Positions 63,893 to 64,000 of a DNA stretch of 64,000 nucleotides are shown here, one piece after another. The position numbers were made by a program, and so were the translations under genes. Numbering within the stretch: position 1 is the stretch's first letter; each line of letters opens with the position of its first letter. The notes below the pieces were generated by a model. That model did not search any database. It was not told where the DNA came from and was given only the letters and a program-made list of their open reading frames with translations. The stretch is from Mongoliitalea daihaiensis (lineage in GTDB: Bacteria; Bacteroidota; Bacteroidia; Cytophagales; Cyclobacteriaceae): assembly GCF_021596945.1 (NCBI RefSeq), contig NZ_CP063779.1, forward strand, positions 4,500,001 through 4,564,000, given 5' to 3'.

Positions 63893-63931
63893 TCCAAGTC
63901 TCCTAAAAAAAGTATTAAAATACTTAAAATC

Positions 63932-64000
63932 ATGACAAAACTATCATCTGCAGTGCTTCCTGTTTTCATAATGCTATTCTTTTTTAATCTGGCTTATTCC
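63932..64000 (+). CDS. start of a secreted protein (partial)
   Basis: The last 69 bases encode 23 residues starting MTKLSSAVLP and ending in a hydrophobic stretch and AYS, a clear signal peptide. The gene continues beyond the window. It is 40 bases downstream of the WG-repeat protein gene on the same strand. Confidence 0.6.
   Translation, partial: MTKLSSAVLPVFIMLFFFNLAYS

Noticed and set aside
1-64000. tRNA or rRNA genes and riboswitches
   Set aside because: No cloverleaf with a GTTCGAATC-like arm, rRNA segment or known riboswitch core was recognised by eye; a covariance search could still find weak ones.

Overview
The window comes from a Bacteroidota chromosome, most likely Cytophagales (Cyclobacteriaceae/Algoriphagus-like). 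Pointers are a SusC/SusD pair, several TonB-dependent outer-membrane receptors, a LytTR/LytS two-component pair beside a beta-barrel protein, a DUF6520 peptide, TAnnTTTG-type -7 promoter boxes and AT-rich intergenic DNA without obvious Shine-Dalgarno sites. No rRNA, tRNA or cas genes were seen. The taxon is inferred from gene content only.

Layout. 1-13.5 kb is ordinary housekeeping and envelope DNA: end of a probable LOG-family gene, ZIP metal transporter, DsrE-like protein, TonB receptor, sulfide:quinone-type oxidoreductase, lipoprotein, guanine deaminase, LytTR regulator with histidine kinase, divergent outer-membrane protein and a K+ channel with two RCK modules. 13.5-27.2 kb is an envelope polysaccharide region: a LAB_N-ArnT-like fusion with a GT2 partner, a WcaJ-type initiating sugar transferase, two long CelD-type acetyltransferase paralogues around a polysaccharide deacetylase, two GT4 glycosyltransferases and a DUF354 protein. 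27.4-29.0 kb is a compact four-gene cassette of a widespread Bacteroidota family plus small membrane proteins.

29.0-36.3 kb is repeat-rich. Five A-B composite repeats (about 420-700 bp each) with covarying hairpins lie in two clusters, with heptamer-periodic filler. Between the clusters sit a small conserved gene, a Crp/Fnr regulator, and a protein that joins a Crp-like sensor/HTH region to a complete class I terpene synthase. A near-identical 128-bp segment occurs on each side of this island.

36.4-43.3 kb holds MauE and DUF6520 genes facing a TlpA(DUF3738)-SusC-SusD operon. 43.3-45.5 kb carries a degraded small gene, a 181-bp inverted-repeat element and an XRE regulator with its own operator.

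45.5-57.5 kb is the most interesting part: one tightly packed operon encoding HsdR, a catalytically dead prokaryotic Argonaute, a PD-(D/E)XK nuclease, HsdS, a 1140-residue GTPase-LRR-Roc-TIR protein, and HsdM. It looks like a type I restriction-modification locus with an Argonaute/nuclease module and a TIR/ROCO sensor built in. The operon is flanked by two copies of a long hairpin whose stems covary while the loop stays constant.

57.5-64 kb contains another Crp-like regulator, several secreted proteins of unknown function, a TlpA-like thioredoxin and the start of a further secreted protein.
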